Below, one piece after another: positions 36,375-47,440 of a stretch of 64,000 nt of DNA. A program made the translations under genes and the position numbers. The first letter of the stretch is position 1; every line of letters starts with the position of its first letter. The DNA comes from Paragonimus skrjabini miyazakii. Its lineage: Eukaryota; Platyhelminthes; Trematoda; Plagiorchiida; Troglotrematidae. Below the pieces are notes generated by a model, which was not told the DNA's origin, searched no databases, and saw only the letters and a program-made list of their open reading frames with translations. The stretch covers positions 65,189-129,188 of the forward strand of contig JTDE01022195.1 in assembly GCA_014338405.1 (NCBI GenBank), in the 5' to 3' direction.

Positions 36375-37440
36375 TTATGGTTGTGGCCTCATTGTTTCAT
36401 CATTCATCGCCTGTATACAGCATCGTTCGGCATGACCAACACAATTAACGCAATGGTCTCCGGTGACGACGCACATAACAGAAATGACTGCTCTTTCCAG
36501 GGTCCACATTCTCCACTCCTGTTGACTTTGCACACCCTGAGGATTTCCGTTTATTATTGTTTTGTGGTGCACCTGCAGTTGCCTTTTGACGCTTGCTTTC
36601 ACCATACTCCAGACATTCTCAGTTAGAATCAACATTGGTCAATAGGGTGCCAGTCGTAAGAGTTGTCCTCCATTATATAACTCCTCAGTAAGCACACTTT
36701 CCAGATCAGTGTGAGACGGTGCGTTATCGCATATCAGCACAATGTCAGACATGGCTGTACTGATCTTCATCTGATCCAGCAGGGTTCTCAGGAAGCCCTT
36801 GCAATCGCTGCTGTTGTATGCGCCCCGCCTCGTCGTATAGTTTACTATAGGGCCTGATATCATAGCTCCAGTCAACTGGAAATTACGGCCTCGGCTATTT
36901 GTTACAGAGACACATGCCATCGTTCAATTTAATGAACGTCACATTGACCTCGTACGGAACAAATTGAAGTTCGTCTCGTCTATCCAGTAAATGGTCTTTG
37001 AATTTGCATGGTGCACCATCAGTCGATATGCAAACAGTCGCCGTAACTCGAAATTTTCATTTGAGTTCATGCCAACGGGTACTTGGCACAGTTTATTGAC
37101 AGTCATACACTGGCCATCCAAGTATCGACTAATCATTGTGGCCAATAACTCTTCCTCAAACTCAGCCTTGACGCCCAATCTCAAAAATGGCAATGTAATC
37201 GTTGGACCTACGGGAATCCACTCCAACATCATAACGATCTCTGATTCTGTCAAAATCTGGCTTCTATGTCCTCTGCGAGGCTGCGCTTCTTGACAGATGC
37301 AACCCACATGAATGTGGAATTTCACTTGACTCCGTTCAGAAGGGCAACCATACGCCAGTCATCACCCCTTTCGAATGCTTCAATAATACGTCTGCGTGTT
37401 TCGGGACTGATGTGAGTGTACTTGTGTCCGCCAGCCATGT
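36375..37440 (-). pseudogene. Tc1/mariner-superfamily (IS630-like) transposase, broken
   Basis: On the minus strand: start region 'MAGG-KYTHISPETRRR' near 37440 (same N-terminus as the copy at 49027), helix-turn-helix part, 'GHRSQILTESEIVMMLEWIP', 'IYWIDETNFNLF' (first catalytic Asp), 'DIVLICDNAPSH' (second Asp), 'LLRLAPY', a stop, then 'TENVWSMVKASVKRQL' (third acidic residue). Catalytic residues are therefore all still present, but frameshifts near 36930-36939 and 37325, and an in-frame stop at about 36636, inactivate it. This enzyme cuts and pastes DNA at TA sites in this superfamily; terminal inverted repeats were not found. Confidence 0.85.
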
Positions 37441-37895
37441 ATACAAGAGAACTAGTGAGAATGTTCTCAAAAACTGGTTCACTCTCATATTACACCTCAA
37501 AGTTTACCACGACCCCAAAGCTCACTTCTACTGGACGTGAGATCCACAGACACCTCTAAACACTCGTAATCTTTTACCTGTCAAAGGAACCATTACGGTC
37601 TGCAGCTTGGTGAATTAGATGATCTGTGCTCTAATTTGACTGTTAACCCCGTTCTCATTAAGCAAAGCCGTTGACACCCCTCGAATAACCCGTACCAATT
37701 CTACGACCAAAGTAGCCAATGCGAAGTGCTCTACGTAAGATTGGTTGTTCCTTCCGGTTAGTTGGACCAATCGCGTTGTTACCATCACGCCCGAGATTCT
37801 AAGGTGGAAATTCTAATTCACCAAAGTAAATTGATTTAGTATGTGAAAGAAAATCTTGTGCCTAAAATGGAAACAGATAGATAGAAAGGTATAGA
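37441..37895 (-). repeat. R module: shared non-coding block upstream of transposase, copy 1
   Basis: On the minus strand this begins TCTATACCTTTCTATC and contains TTTCCATTTTAGGCACAAGA and TCGGGCGTGATGG; it matches 48592-49026 (plus) along its length and its first 200 bp match 50085-50290 (minus). In copies 1 and 2 it leads directly into the transposase; in copy 3 it does not. Confidence 0.8.
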
Positions 37896-37904
37896 ATTCG
37901 CCGG

Positions 37905-38220
37905 CGTAGAACAACACCAGTGATTCGAGTTCCCTAGGCAGATCAGGAATGAGCAATAGAGGTTCTAAAATAGATCCTTGCGAAATGCCGTTGTTGGCAA
38001 GGCACCACACGGACAACTGTAGATTCACCTTTACGATGACTCTACGCTCAATTAGACAATCCACAAGCTACTCGAGTGAGTGTTATTTGAGGCTTTGACT
38101 ATTGAGCTTCCGTAGCAAGATTGAGTAATCAACCCTGTCAAGGGCTCTGGGAAAGTCAGTGTAAACAATGTCAATAACTAATCCTTCGTCGTCAGTCTTC
38201 GTTCAATAGTCACAAACACT
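37905..38220 (-). pseudogene. CR1/Jockey-like LINE RT fragment
   Basis: Minus-strand translation shows motif A 'DIVYTDFPRALDRVDYS' (about 38140-38190), 'QLSVWCLANNGISQGSIL' (motif B) and 'LPRELESLVLFYAGE' (motif C, YADD to YAGE). It ends exactly where the R module starts. Frameshift near 38070. Fragment of a LINE joined to R. Confidence 0.78.
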
Positions 38221-38769
38221 CGTCAGGTTTGTGATCCATGAGTATCCCTTAATTAAGGTATACTGCACCACGATGATGGGTTCGAAGTCTTCAACACTGG
38301 ACCGGAGAGACTCACATATGTGTAGCCGTGTGCACCTTCTATGTATACTCATTTATGCAGTAATTTCTCCATTATTCTGGAGACCAATGAAAGCAGTGTT
38401 ATTGATCGATAGTTCCCTAGGCCATCTCTGTATCCACTTTTGAAGATAAGTGGGCTTGTTTTTCATGGTTCTCGGTAGGTGGCCGGGTGATACGAAGTGA
38501 TGAAAAATATAGTTCCGCTAACTGGATGATGCAGCTTTTCAAAACGACAAGGAAAATCAGGTTTTGGTCGGGGGATTTCTGAATCAGTAGGTTCTCTGAT
38601 TTTGATTTGTGACACCGACATTTAGAGTAATTGTATTTACCCATTTGTACGTAACTGCGGAGAAAGAGAGATGCTTGAGCTCCAGAATGGGTACAGAAGT
38701 TTGTGTTACCAGAGAACGGCAATGTTACTGAAACACGTAATCAACCAGTTTCTTCAGTCGCTAGACACG

Positions 38770-38940
38770 CCCCGACCAGTGGTCACGTTATCTATCCATG
38801 TTATGCATTCAGTCCTGTTATGTTATTCTAACCCAAGATTCTTACGGTTTGCCGAAGCAGTCGCAATCAAACAACTCAAACCAGTTCTTTGTGTTCAGAA
38901 ATAACTGTTCGTGAATTTGACCCTTCCCTGGACTTAATGA
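38770..38940 (+). pseudogene. PLE GIY-YIG endonuclease C-terminal fragment (locus D)
   Basis: Plus strand reads 'SNPRFLRFAEAVAIKQLKP' and 'VLCVQK', a stop, then 'LFVNLTLPW', the typical C-terminal end of PLE endonucleases (AEA-AI, LCVQK, LPW). The N-terminal GIY-YIG part is lost. Followed after about 80 bp by a hammerhead relic at 39018. Confidence 0.72.
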
Positions 38941-39017
38941 TCTATCCTAACCCGCTTATTGATTATCCACCCCTCTAGTTGTTTGCTAGAAAAAAACGCA
39001 CCCGTGTTATCGTACAT

Positions 39018-39058
39018 TTGGTGCTGACGAATCAATACGAAATGCTTGCATTTGCCAG
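39018..39058 (+). ncRNA. PLE-type hammerhead relic after locus D
   Basis: TTGGTG (stem I), CTGACGA core, 8-nt ATCAATAC, GAAA, stem III ATGC-TT-GCAT, H17 = T, TGCCAG (stem I). Stem I forms six pairs counting G-T wobbles. The stem II region lacks the closing G-C pair, so activity is doubtful. Same stem III as locus C. Confidence 0.55.
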
Positions 39059-39193
39059 TTTTCGTGTTCTAATTGCTTTGTTCAACTTTTTCAAGGGAAC
39101 CGACTGTTTTAAATTCAGCCTATGTTCGAAGGGCTTTCGTGACTTGCAATTATGCACACTTACGTTTGCCAAAAATAATGGCCAACTCTGTAT

Positions 39194-39740
39194 ATGTATC
39201 AGCAAGTCTGGCGTAATTCTGAAGTTATAAAATGCTTACCCTACTCTGTTGCTGAGCCCAGATTTTTACCAAATTGGTCACGTGTCACCAACAAGCTTCG
39301 CTTTATGAATAGTCTAACTGAGGCCATCGACTATGAGCTTATTTCAGACGCTACCTTCTTCGATCTCACAAATTCGTTTGACCGATTGCTTCATAATCCA
39401 CTCTTACAGGATGACATTCACGCCTGGACAGTTCCGTCTCAGGCTTACGGCAAATCCTTTTTTTCCTTCCTGTGTCGATCTTAGCGGGTTTGCCTCAAGA
39501 CTCGGTCCTTGTGTCTTTATCATTTCTAATTTGTAACGGCAACCTTCCAGACGCAATCTCCGGCAACTTCTTGATGTATGCAGATGACCTTAGGATTTGA
39601 GAATTCATTGTTCCCAGCATTCTTCAAACTGACCAAGATACTGTCAAGTTATGCTCACAGGAGGGCTGTCTTTTCATCAATGACAACAAGTGTGCACACG
39701 TTTGTTCGTGAGGATTTTGGAAGCATGTTCGTAACATACT
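39194..39740 (+). pseudogene. CR1/Jockey-like LINE reverse transcriptase fragment
   Basis: Plus-strand reading shows 'NKLRFMNSLTEAIDYELISD', 'DATFFDLTNSFDRLLHNPLL' (motif A) in 39194-39484, then in another frame from 39481 'GLPQDSVLVSLSFLI' (motif B) and 'DAISGNFLMYADDLRI' (motif C, YADD intact) with a stop at 39598, then 'LFINDNKCAHV'. Frameshift near 39480 and a stop just after YADD. No endonuclease upstream, so 5' truncated; the preceding sequence is the PLE relic. 39741-40136 shows no clear motif. Confidence 0.82.
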
Positions 39741-40137
39741 ACTCAAAACTGTGTTGGTTATCAGGGTGGACGTCAAGAAATTTGGCTGTCACGTAACTTG
39801 TTTTTTTCTTTTCATGAAGGACTATTTCTTACTGAAGATGAAAATATGGCATTTCCCTTAGCTGGCCTGAAAGCCAACTAAACCACTAACTCATTTAAAC
39901 TCTTTGTGGGATCTTTATCCGAATCTGCTTGAATCTGCCGATTCAGAAACATTTTGCGTTGGCCTTACTCAAGATGCGAATGCGTTGGAGTGTGTTTTAT
40001 TGGGTTGCGTTGAAAGTGGTGTTTGCCTTTCGAACTTCTCTTTACTGATCTGGGCTGGAAATCCTCGATCCTTACGCTCCCTCCTCGAGTACCGAAGACT
40101 TACTGACGACCAAGTTCATATTTATTTTTCTTCTTCC

Positions 40138-40176
40138 TGAGGGTTTTATAGCAAGATTCTTCACCCTCAGGAGTCA
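40138..40176. repeat. 10-bp hairpin after LINE fragment
   Basis: TCCTGAGGGT and ACCCTCAGGA pair perfectly around a spacer of about 19 nt. It lies downstream of the CR1-like fragment and could mark the LINE 3' end, which in some families is a hairpin. The stretch 40180-40540 holds nothing else supported. Confidence 0.4.
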
Positions 40177-40539
40177 GAACGCTGTACGAAGTCACAAAAA
40201 GAGTTTACGTAATTTATGGTTTCGACCTTTTGTTAGACAAAAGTCCTTTCATTGGGTATTTACCGATTAGAATATTCTACCACCAGTTGTCCTCTGTGCT
40301 TCTGTATAGCTTACTGCTTGGGACATTGTTAGACTCTAATTTACTTGGTTAAACTGTTTACTAAGCCATGAAAACTTCGTTCGCTCCCTCTCGTAAGTGA
40401 TGCTATTCTTTTGTTGTCTTAAAGAATTCTGCTCTGATTACTCTTTAGGAAAACTGACGTATGTGTGACATTGAGAGAAAATTAAACGACCTGAGGGAAC
40501 ACGGGCTCTCAGTCTCGTGACCGTGTATCGATCAGGAAA

Positions 40540-42430
40540 TCAATGAATCGTTATCATCATCACAGACAGCAATACATCAGTGGTTCCCATTGATGCTTAA
40601 CTCCCTGATAGCTATGAAAAGGAGGCAAATCTTACATAAAAAGAGGAGACCAAAGAAAAGAAGGTAACCGATTTTCTAAAAATAGCTACGTCTATATTCA
40701 AACATTCAACATCAAGCTGCTTACACCCGGAAAATAAACAACCGGGCTATAAGTGAAGACAAGATGTCAACAGCAAGACAATTTCATGGCTTTCGTTTCC
40801 GCAAGTCATTAAGTGCACCCACTTCACAGACAACTCAGCCAAACAACAACAACATTCATGCCATTGAGCTCGGTTAGCCGCCATCTCACCTAACGTCTCC
40901 AGCCACCGACTCTGTCAGTTGCAAGGCCCCAGCCCGAGAGACGAACCCGATCTACAGTGACCAAACCCTTCGTGAACGATTTCATTTGTCTACGCCAGGT
41001 CATCATCTGTCCACCTCGCACATGACTGCAGTTGGCCTCAGTGTCCGCAAACAGTGCTCGGTTTGTCAGATGACTGACTAGCATCCTTAATACATGACCT
41101 AACCATTCAAGTTTGTGTAAACGTAATGACTGAACAAAAGAACTTGACTGAAGATCACAACCAAACACTTGCTTCCTTACGGGTTCGTTCCTTACTCGTC
41201 TGTACTACCGGATGCAAACCACTAAAGGCAGACATCAGTTATCAAACACACGAAGACGGTTCACGTTTTCTAACCTGACCGGCCTCGTTTTTCAGTCGCA
41301 AAATACTACAACTACCACTGTCATCTCATGTACGCTACCCTTAAGCCTCAAAAAGATGCACCTCTGTTTCCGGAGGCGTCCTAATTTGGCGAATACCGCC
41401 CTAGCCTTAGAGGTACGCGCATTCTGCTTTATTCCTCACGCCTCTGCCACCGCCGATATTGATCCTAAGTATACAAACCAGTCAACAACTTCCATAACTT
41501 CATTAGCCAACATTAGATCTACGTAATCACAGTGGTTTTGCGAGGGCACTTTGCATTTTGAGGCTGCAAACCTCACTTCGAAGTATTTAGCAGAACGCGA
41601 AATAGCATCTAGCATTGTTTGCTCTGCTTCAGTGTTATGAAACAACAACACTCTGTCCTCAGGATAATCCAAGTCATTCAGTCCTTCAACAGGTGGGAGG
41701 TCCGCGCCGGCATCTTGTGAGTGCCACAGACGGTCCTCCATTACTTCGTCTATGACAAAATTAAACAAAAATGGTGAAGCGGACACCTTTGACGTACACT
41801 GCCCCTGGAGCTGAAACTGTCAGACAGTTCGCCGTAAACCCTAACCTAAGCTGGAGTATGGGAACATAGTGTCCGCTGTATGTTGATATACCTTTTCGGT
41901 ACACTCGTGTTTAAGTGGCCCTAAAAGTGTCGATCGATCCACTGAATCAAACGCACCTTTATAGTTGAGAAATACAACAACTGTTAACCGGTAGTAAGTA
42001 CGGTGCTGCTCCACAATTTTACAAGTAGTGAAAATGTGATCAGTATATCCCCGTCTAGGACTGAACCCTGCCTGTTCTTCCTTATTGTCTGCTTCTCTAG
42101 CTGCAGTGAGTCGACGAAGTATAATTGATGACAGAACCCTAAGGATGGCTGTAGCCAAGCAAGAGCCCCAAATGTCTTTCTTGAATATGGGAACTATTAT
42201 CCAGTGACCCCAGCATGGAGGAATGTTCTTCGTTTTCCACACAACGAGAAACAACTGAGTCAAGGTCTCTACTAACCGTTCTCCATATACTCCGAAAAGT
42301 CTCGTCACAAGACCATTTGGGCCAACAACCTTATTTCAACTGAAATCCAAAATATAGTTGCAAGCTTCGATTTTAGTGGGTGATGCTAACTCTACAACCC
42401 TGGTTGCAACATTGCAAGTAACACAATAGA
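40540..42430 (-). mobile_element. 5'-truncated LINE with RT, C-terminal domain and (ATC)n tail
   Basis: Minus strand: RT fingers to palm (42308 to 41436), C-terminal part (41168-40890), 3' region, and a tail with ATCATCATC on the plus strand at 40554-40563. A second copy of the 3' region lies at 56815-57400. Same broad family as the 20.7-23.4 kb LINE by motif style ('EQAGFSPRRG', 'SPFLFNFVIDEVME'). Confidence 0.85.
40890..42308 (-). pseudogene. LINE reverse transcriptase, decayed
   Basis: Blocks in order: 'PCWGHWIIVPIFKKDIWGS', 'AILRVLSSIILRRLTAARE', 'EEQAGFSPRRGYTDHIFTT', motif A 'LTVVVFLNYKGAFDSVDRS' with the catalytic Asp replaced by Asn, 'SPFLFNFVIDEVMEDRL', motif C 'LNDLDYPEDRVLLF' (YADD to YPED), then 'LHKLEWLGHVLRMLVSHL' and 'VRGGQMMTWRRQMKSFTKGL' in the C-terminal part. 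Both catalytic motifs are lost and motif B (between 41841 and 41786) is disrupted. No APE domain: 42440-43200 gives only weak LINE-like frames (e.g. 42920-43198 minus). Confidence 0.85.
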
Positions 42431-43516
42431 AGCGGGAGGCCAACTGAATCGATCGTCAAGTGTTCCATCCACTGGACTTATTTTTGATGAGTGTGCCATC
42501 TACCTCACTGATAGTTTCACGGCCGACTTTGACCAGTAGCACGGGTAAGCTTGAAAAGTCTGCCTGTATTCTCTGACGCAAAAGCAATTTCCATTTCCTT
42601 AACTTTCTCCATTAACCAAGTGGGGAACGAGGGAGACAAAAGTGTGGGTGTTTCGAGACGAGGCATGATTAGCTATACCTACTGAGTGAACTGCCGAGTA
42701 ATTACTAGAAACGGAGATTGCGAGGGGCCTGAAAGTTAAATTTGATACGACATTGGGGGAGGGGTCAGCAATAACATACTTTCGATTATCGACCCTGCTG
42801 CATGCAGCGGATAAGGCGACCAGGTTTATATTGCGAGACAGCCGATGCAGTATGGAACTATTGGTGTTATGAGTATTTATGATTGTTTATGGACTGACCT
42901 ATTGCTAGGACGCCCAGACCTAGATAAGAGAACAATTAGGGTTGTCACTCAAAGCCTCTGGCTTAAGAAGCCTGTACCGCAAGGCAGCAGGTGGGAGGGA
43001 GTGTACCAGAACTTGTACTTCTTCCGAAAGAATATACCACCCTTCTTTCAACCCCCAATCTAGAGTGCCAGAAGACTGTTTTGTCAGACCTCTATCTGTT
43101 GGCCTGCCTAGTATAAGTGATTCTGTCGGTGTGGTCTTCACACAATCCAATTTAGCCCAATAGGTCATCGAGATGTGCACACCATCAGACCGCGCCAAGG
43201 TTCATTGTCGTTGTAACCGTAAATCACTGAACCTAAACGATGGATACACATCAGGTAAACACGGCCCATCTTGCCTACTAATCCCTAACGAAAGCTACCA
43301 GAAGGGTATTTGAAAAATGCTTGTCATGGCAACCAATGTTTACTTTACACAAACTGATCCGATTTGACGTTTTTTTAAAATCTTGGTTATATCTAAACAG
43401 TTTTTCTCGTAGTACAAACTACTTTTTGTTATATTGTTTTATCTTGAACCGTATCTCCCATTAGTTCTAATGTCTACGTTGTACTATCTCGGTTTTCTTT
43501 TCTCTGTAACTTGTAG

Positions 43517-43654
43517 CCAAAATATGGAAGCGCACTATCTGCCATTTGCTATCCGCTACCGCTTCACAGTCGCATCGCTTCTTCGACACGTCTTCTGGTA
43601 TGTTATTTTGAAATCTTGTCCGAACTGGCTGATCTTCAGGCCGAACAACGTAAG
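43517..43654 (+). CDS. Host gene exon, helical
   Basis: Acceptor CTGTAACTTGTAG, exon CCA AAA TAT ... CGT AAG, donor GTCAGT. Exactly 46 codons, phase 0 both ends. It includes 'SSTRLLVCYFEILSELADLQ' then 'AEQRK', which runs naturally into the next exon's 'FQIERHRQWSDVI'. A longer open frame exists on the same strand in another register but lacks splice support. No domain recognised. Confidence 0.6.
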
Positions 43655-45080
43655 GTCAGTTTCCTAGCTGCCTCATTCAGGCCTAGATGATTCTAATCAC
43701 TACATTTTTAACTTGCTCATTACGTTCTGAAGTTCATGAAGGTATGTTTTTATTCAAACATTTGCATTTCTGGCAACTGGAGTCTATATGTCTAATGTCG
43801 GTGTGAGTATCGTAACATACAGTTTGAGGAGGATGCGAATATTTACATGTAACGCACGCCGGTCAGTTGTGTGTAGAGGATTGTATCTTTGTCTGTTGAC
43901 TATCTGTTGATCCAAGGCGTTTACGTAACATGTTGGTGTAAAGATTTAGGAAGTGACTAGGTAAATCAAACATAAGTGGCAGTTCGGACTAAAAATGTGT
44001 GAGCACTTACTTAAGTTCGACCACTCCTTACACGTACTTACAGTGTTCCAGTTTTCATCCTATCGACATCATCGCATGCAATTGATAACAAACTTTTTAA
44101 GCATGGTTTTTCATAATGAGCTTACTAGTTGCTGACTAGTTTATCCAAATGCCAGCATAGCTACTGTCCAGTTGTACATTGGGAGAACAGATACGAGGGT
44201 TGTTGCCGCGGCTTTCTTGTGGTTAGTCGTCATTTGATCATAGTGTGAAGATGACCTTGACACAGTTGGGCTGACAAACAACAAAGAGTTTGATCAATTG
44301 ATGATCAATAACTTGTAAATTACAGTGTATGGTTAGATCAAGAGGCGAAAATGATTCTTTGGAATCCACCTTTTTGACTATTTACAATTCTTCATTTTTC
44401 GCCGGTGTGATATGTATCGCCTGTCTCACGTTGATTACTTTTCAAATGTAACTTCTTTCAATCCATTCGAAACCGTTCACGTTTTCGTCCTACCAGAATA
44501 AGCATGCCTTAGTACATATGCTGTATTTTTGTCTAGACACGTGAACGAACTTTTGCTTACTTTCAAGGCTTACATTATCTAATTTACTAGCGACGATGAT
44601 GATTGTGCGCTTGTTCGGTGGACTTCAAAACTTGCAGTTTATCTTTAATAGGACAAATGAAAAAAAATCATTCATTCATTCGTTTTCGTAAGTTTTTTCG
44701 GTGAGAGAACTATAAATTTTACTTATGTTCTCCTGTCTCTATGTTAATTGAAGATACCACGTGGGTGTACTGAAATCGGTTGTGGGGAAGGTGTACAATC
44801 TTCCACGAATACGTTGAGCAAAGCGTAGCAATAAACCAACGGTCCCAGATAGTCAAAACAAAACAGTACCGCGGTACGATTGAACTAGTTATCAAAGTTA
44901 ACAATTAGACAACCCCAACAGTTTTGACCGACGGATAGTTTCCGGGATATGAATTACAATTTGGTGCCAAACAGGCTAAAGATGAACTATAAGCACATAA
45001 TATGACATACATACCCAACAGAGTTCTTTCGAACAGTCAACAAGTTCAAAAACAATGGGGACGAGCCGAGCTACAAAAAG
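43655..45080. other. No gene recognised (intron of proposed gene)
   Basis: No repeat family or coding sequence recognised. Confidence 0.5.
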
Positions 45081-45090
45081 GGGATGCACG

Positions 45091-45143
<53 letters not shown>
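45091..45143 (+). repeat. (CAT/ATC)n microsatellite
   Basis: About 17 uninterrupted trinucleotide repeats, cut by the gap, so the real array is longer or unresolved. It resembles the trinucleotide tails of the LINEs here, so it may be an expanded LINE tail. Confidence 0.95.
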
Positions 45144-45243
45144 NNNNNNNNNNNNNNNNNNNNNNNNNNNNNNNNNNNNNNNNNNNNNNNNNNNNNNNNN
45201 NNNNNNNNNNNNNNNNNNNNNNNNNNNNNNNNNNNNNNNNNNN
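45144..45243. other. Scaffold gap, 100 N
   Basis: Placeholder gap of nominal length between two microsatellites; the assembly collapsed here. Confidence 0.98.
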
Positions 45244-45276
<33 letters not shown>

Positions 45277-45850
45277 AATACGTTGAAAGTCTATGAACAA
45301 GCACATTCATATACTTTCAACATATATTATTACATATTATTTTTATATACATGTAAATATATGTACATGTATAGAAATATGTTTGCATATGTTGCAAGTG
45401 CATATATATATATATACGTACAGAAATATGACATAACATATATGTACGATATCTATTAAATATTATATAGAATGTATATATTACTTACGTACATGCTATA
45501 CAAATTCCTATATAACTATTCATACTCTCTCAATACATACGTATACATATATGCGATCATGTGTTGAAAGGGTATGAATGTATATATGTATATGTAAGAA
45601 TATGTATATATAACATACATATATTCCATATAACATGTAAAATATATATTATATACATGTAATATACATATATACACATCGCACATATATATATATATAT
45701 AGGCATAGATATGTGAACATGAAATTATGTGATTTCATACATAACAAGTTATTTTCTTCGTATATATATATATACGTATATACGTATAGATGAATAGATT
45801 TACATAGACAGGAAATAAGTTTCTATACGTGGAATCACATTATTTCAGGT
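45244..45850. repeat. (AT)n and TATATG/ACATAT-rich low-complexity tract
   Basis: Begins with pure (AT)n to 45272, then about 580 bp of degenerate TATATGTA, ACATATAT and CATACATA units with several short palindromes (for example TATATATACGTATATACGTATA near 45763-45787). Intronic. No coding capacity. Confidence 0.9.
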
Positions 45851-46058
45851 TTCATTTATGCATGTATGCATTTTTTTATTTTGGGAACTTTTTGGACACT
45901 CATATGTACACCAACCTGCATTCCTCCATTACGATCTAGGAGAACGAGTTGCTCAATGATAAAATTGCGCTCCAAGGTCATACGGTGTATTAGTAAGCTT
46001 TACAAGTTTATTTTTCGTGGGTACGAAAGGACAAACACTCTCTGTATTTTCGTTTCAG

Positions 46059-46472
46059 TTTCAAATCGAACGCCACCGACAATGGTCTGACGTGATCGAT
46101 CTTTCAGCCGCTTTGCTTCGTCTGTTTAACACACCCCCAAGGTTGGAACAGGCACGTGATTTTCAAGCCGAACATGACAGCTGTAACACTGGATTACAAG
46201 TTCTCTTCTGTCTACGCGACTTGATTTGTATGGCCCCTGGAGTCCTAGATCGGCGCCCTGCCGTTTTCGGCACACCAACCCGGTCGATTGCTGAGGCAAA
46301 GCGAATTATGGACATGTGTATCACCCAAATCGAAACGGCTATCGAAGAGCATCTGGAGTGGTTGAAACGATTGGTGGAGCAGAAATCACTCATGGAACAG
46401 AAACGATTGACGTGCAAAACGATATGGAATGACGGTCGGAGCTACTTGGACCAAGTAGAATGGTTGAAAAAA
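46059..46472 (+). CDS. Host gene exon, alpha-helical, spectrin-repeat-like
   Basis: Acceptor TATTTTCGTTTCAG precedes TTT CAA ATC. The frame is open for 146 codons to TGA at 46497; the favoured donor is AAA|GTGGGT giving 138 codons and phase 0. Content is helical with repeated Trp and Leu ('RHRQWSDVIDLSAALLRLF', 'LFCLRDLICMAP', 'EEHLEWLKRLVEQKSLMEQK', 'SYLDQVEWLKK'), reminiscent of helical bundles such as spectrin-like repeats, but I cannot name the family. Alternatively the exon ends the protein at 'GLSQKDV'. A donor at CAA|GTAGAA is also in phase. Confidence 0.62.
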
Positions 46473-47109
46473 GTGGGTTTAAGTCAGAAAGATGTTTGAT
46501 TGCTGTGCTAGATACCCACGTATAAAGCACATCGCAGCGAGTGAAGGCATCAGTACCCACACTTTCATTGAGATATCCCTATTTACCTTGCACTCCAGAT
46601 GATAGTAGGTTAGTGATTTAGATCGATGTTTGATGAACACTGTTCAAGTGTGTTTCCGCATGCTCAAATTAACATCTCGATGGCCTTTCAAAAGAGGCAC
46701 TGAGTTCTTTATTTTATCTTCCAATAAATGAGCGGGGAGTTTGACTTTGTGTTAACTTACCTTGCTCATCATTTATCCTCAGGATGGTACTATTATGTAG
46801 ATTGACAGTGGAGGTTAATGAGAAACACCTGCTAGATTTGTTATGAAGAAACTTGGTGAATGGTCATTATTCGGTGAAGATGTGATTTGGTTGTTGGTTT
46901 ACGCTTATCCGTGAGCTAAATCGTGCATGGTTGACCGTCGATCCTGTCGATCAGAGACCAAGGTAGACGGGATCGCTTTGACGCACCACTTCCACTGAAG
47001 CTGACTGACAAAATGTTCTTATGTAGACTATCTTCAATGGGTTAACCAGCACACAACAAACCACTCGAAAAACCTCAACAATTCAACTAATTACTAACAA
47101 GTAACAGGG

Positions 47110-47440
47110 GACTTTCTGACAAAAATCGAATAGCGCCCACAATTGATCGCAGCCTACCCATTCTGATAGATTTTCTAGTCAATCCCTTTCGAAAAAAGGC
47201 ACCAGACTCGAGGTTCGCCCCTGTTATATCTCGCCCGCGGCGCATATTCTTGCCACAACTGGCACCTTGTTCCGGTCAAGCCTGTATGAAGTAACTCTGT
47301 TGACGATTGCGCCAATGACCTCATATGTAAATTCATGTCATATGTAAACCGTCAGCCACTTTCGGTGGTGGGGAGCGCTTAGATCGCCCGAGTGCCTTGA
47401 AGGGTGCACAATAACTACTCTGTTAACTCTAACCGACACT
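47110..47440 (-). mobile_element. Hammerhead SINE, diverged full-length copy
   Basis: Minus-strand copy sharing the 5' flank (GTTAACAGAG..., TCGGGCGATC), the tRNA-like region around 47260-47330 (box B decayed), the 45-nt hammerhead frame at 47199-47243 and the tail CTGCGATCAATTGTGGGCG. Diverged by many substitutions from the 27.5 kb copy. Located in an intron of the proposed gene, antisense to it. Confidence 0.75.
47199..47243 (-). ncRNA. Hammerhead relic in SINE, core mutated
   Basis: Same 45-nt layout: GCGCCG, CGGGCGA (core CTGACGA mutated), stem II region, GAAC (GAAA mutated), CTCGAGTC with perfect palindromic stem III, TGGTGC. All six stem I pairs remain possible with G-T wobbles. The core changes make it inactive. 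Confidence 0.65.

Noticed and set aside
45046..45310. Long homopolymeric open frames (poly-His, poly-Ile, poly-Ser, poly-Met, poly-Asp)
   Set aside because: They are translations of the (CAT)n and (AT)n microsatellites through a 100-N gap, not proteins.
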